NCBI GenBank assembly: GCA_002729015.1
Contig: PBVO01000130.1
Coordinates: 9,201 to 16,663, forward strand
Direction of reading: 5' to 3'
DNA: 7,463 nucleotides
From: Candidatus Poribacteria bacterium
GTDB taxonomy: Bacteria; Poribacteria; WGA-4E; UBA9662
A program made the translations under genes and the position numbers. Every line of letters begins with the position of its first letter. Position 1 is the stretch's first letter. Under the pieces are notes generated by a model. It had not been told where the DNA came from. It was given only the letters and a program-made list of their open reading frames with translations, and searched no databases. Below are positions 6,687 through 7,463 of the stretch, piece by piece.

Positions 6687-7463
6687 ATGAAAGCAATTAT
6701 TCAATATCAGACTGAAAACTTGACTATCTTGCGGATGGCTGAAGTAGCTTCACCCACTCCGTCCCCTACCCAACTACTAGTTGATGTCAAAGCTACAGCT
6801 CTCAATCGGGCTGATATACTTCAACGAAAGGGCGCTTATCCGCCTCCGCCTGGGGAGTCAAGTATTCTTGGGCTAGAGTTAGCCGGTGTGGTTCGTCAAA
6901 TTGGACATAAAGTTGAAGGGTTTTCGGTAGGCGATCGTGTTTTTGGTCTAGTTTCTGGCGGTGCCTATGCAGAGAAAACTGTGATTGACCATCGGCTGGC
7001 CATGCATATTCCAGAAAATTGGAGTTTTGAAGATGCAGCCGCAGTTACTGAGGTATTTTTCACAGCCAGCGAAACACTATTTTCACGTGGACAATTGGAA
7101 GAAGGTGAAACTGTATTGATCCATGCAGGTGGTAGTGGTGTTGGTTCTGCTGCAGTTCAGTTGGCTAATCAAGCTGGAGCTACCGTCTTAGCAACAGCAG
7201 GTACAACGGAAAAAGCCCGAAGAGTTCAAGAATTAGGTGCTACAACTTGCATTTGTTATAAGGAAGAAGATTTTGCCCAAGCAATTGATAAATTAACCAA
7301 TGGACGCGGAGTAGATGTTATCATTGACTTCATTGGAGCTGACTACTTAACTCAGAATTTATCTCTATTGAAATTTGAAGGTAGGTTAGTAGTAGTTGGT
7401 TTACTAAGCGGCTCACAAGCAGAGATTGACCTTGGGCAAATTTTACGCGAACGTTTGAGAATT
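6687..7463 (+). CDS. Zinc-independent MDR quinone oxidoreductase, PIG3 type (3' end outside window)
   Basis: The first 259 residues of a medium-chain dehydrogenase/reductase are present, open to the last base with no stop; the family is usually about 325-335 long, so some 70 residues are missing at the right edge. These enzymes transfer hydride from NADPH to quinones or enones in the cytosol. The N-terminal GroES-like domain carries NRAD (40-43), YPPPPGES (51-58) and LGLELAGVV (61-69). The Rossmann domain follows with HAGGSGVGSAAVQ (146-158) for the dinucleotide, then GRGVDVIIDFIG (206-217). The zinc-binding cysteines of alcohol dehydrogenases are absent; C188 and C190 are in an unrelated place. 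The pattern fits the p53-inducible gene 3 (TP53I3-like) quinone oxidoreductases better than E. coli QorA. ATG 6687 matches the conserved MKAI start; the Shine-Dalgarno is poor (GAAAG 10 nt upstream). It lies 41 nt after the preceding gene, with a promoter of its own. Confidence 0.92.
   Translation, partial: MKAIIQYQTENLTILRMAEVASPTPSPTQLLVDVKATALNRADILQRKGAYPPPPGESSILGLELAGVVRQIGHKVEGFSVGDRVFGLVSGGAYAEKTVIDHRLAMHIPENWSFEDAAAVTEVFFTASETLFSRGQLEEGETVLIHAGGSGVGSAAVQLANQAGATVLATAGTTEKARRVQELGATTCICYKEEDFAQAIDKLTNGRGVDVIIDFIGADYLTQNLSLLKFEGRLVVVGLLSGSQAEIDLGQILRERLRI

Overview
The window is an ordinary bacterial chromosomal segment: AT-rich by eye (roughly 40% G+C), densely coded, with four complete genes and one gene cut by the right edge. 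I see no rRNA, tRNA, CRISPR array, insertion sequence or integrase. The organism cannot be fixed from this sequence. A secreted GH71/GH99-like protein next to a PIG3-type quinone oxidoreductase and a Tas-like aldo/keto reductase resembles gene content I associate with marine Planctomycetota/PVC or Bacteroidota genomes. That is a low-confidence inference from protein style only.

Layout. Bases 1-45 hold an inverted repeat that may end the leftward transcript. A minus-strand aldo/keto reductase (46-900) follows. A 159-bp divergent intergenic region (901-1059) separates it from a plus-strand run: sbcC (1060-4731), a stand-alone RibD C-terminal-type reductase (4735-5400) and a predicted exported GH71/GH99-like glycoside hydrolase (5407-6645). 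The gaps in this run are 3 and 6 nt, so these three genes are probably one transcription unit with translational coupling. A zinc-free MDR quinone oxidoreductase starts at 6687 and runs off the right edge. It has a consensus-like promoter of its own, whose -10 box includes the stop codon of the gene before it.

Function. The proteins do not form an obvious single pathway. SbcC is a DNA double-strand-break repair ATPase. The RibD-type protein is an NADPH-dependent reductase of riboflavin-type pyrimidines or a relative. The GH-like protein would act on glycans outside the cytoplasm. The two flanking oxidoreductases are general NAD(P)H enzymes. sbcD, the nuclease partner usually found directly upstream of sbcC, is absent; its usual place is taken by the divergent aldo/keto reductase promoter region.

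The most interesting signals are regulatory. A TATAAT box lies so close to the sbcC ATG, with an in-frame stop inside it, that the mRNA may be leaderless, while neighbouring genes have Shine-Dalgarno sites. The other is the -35/-10 pair that spans the end of the glycoside hydrolase gene. I found no convincing evidence of a new defence or mobile system.
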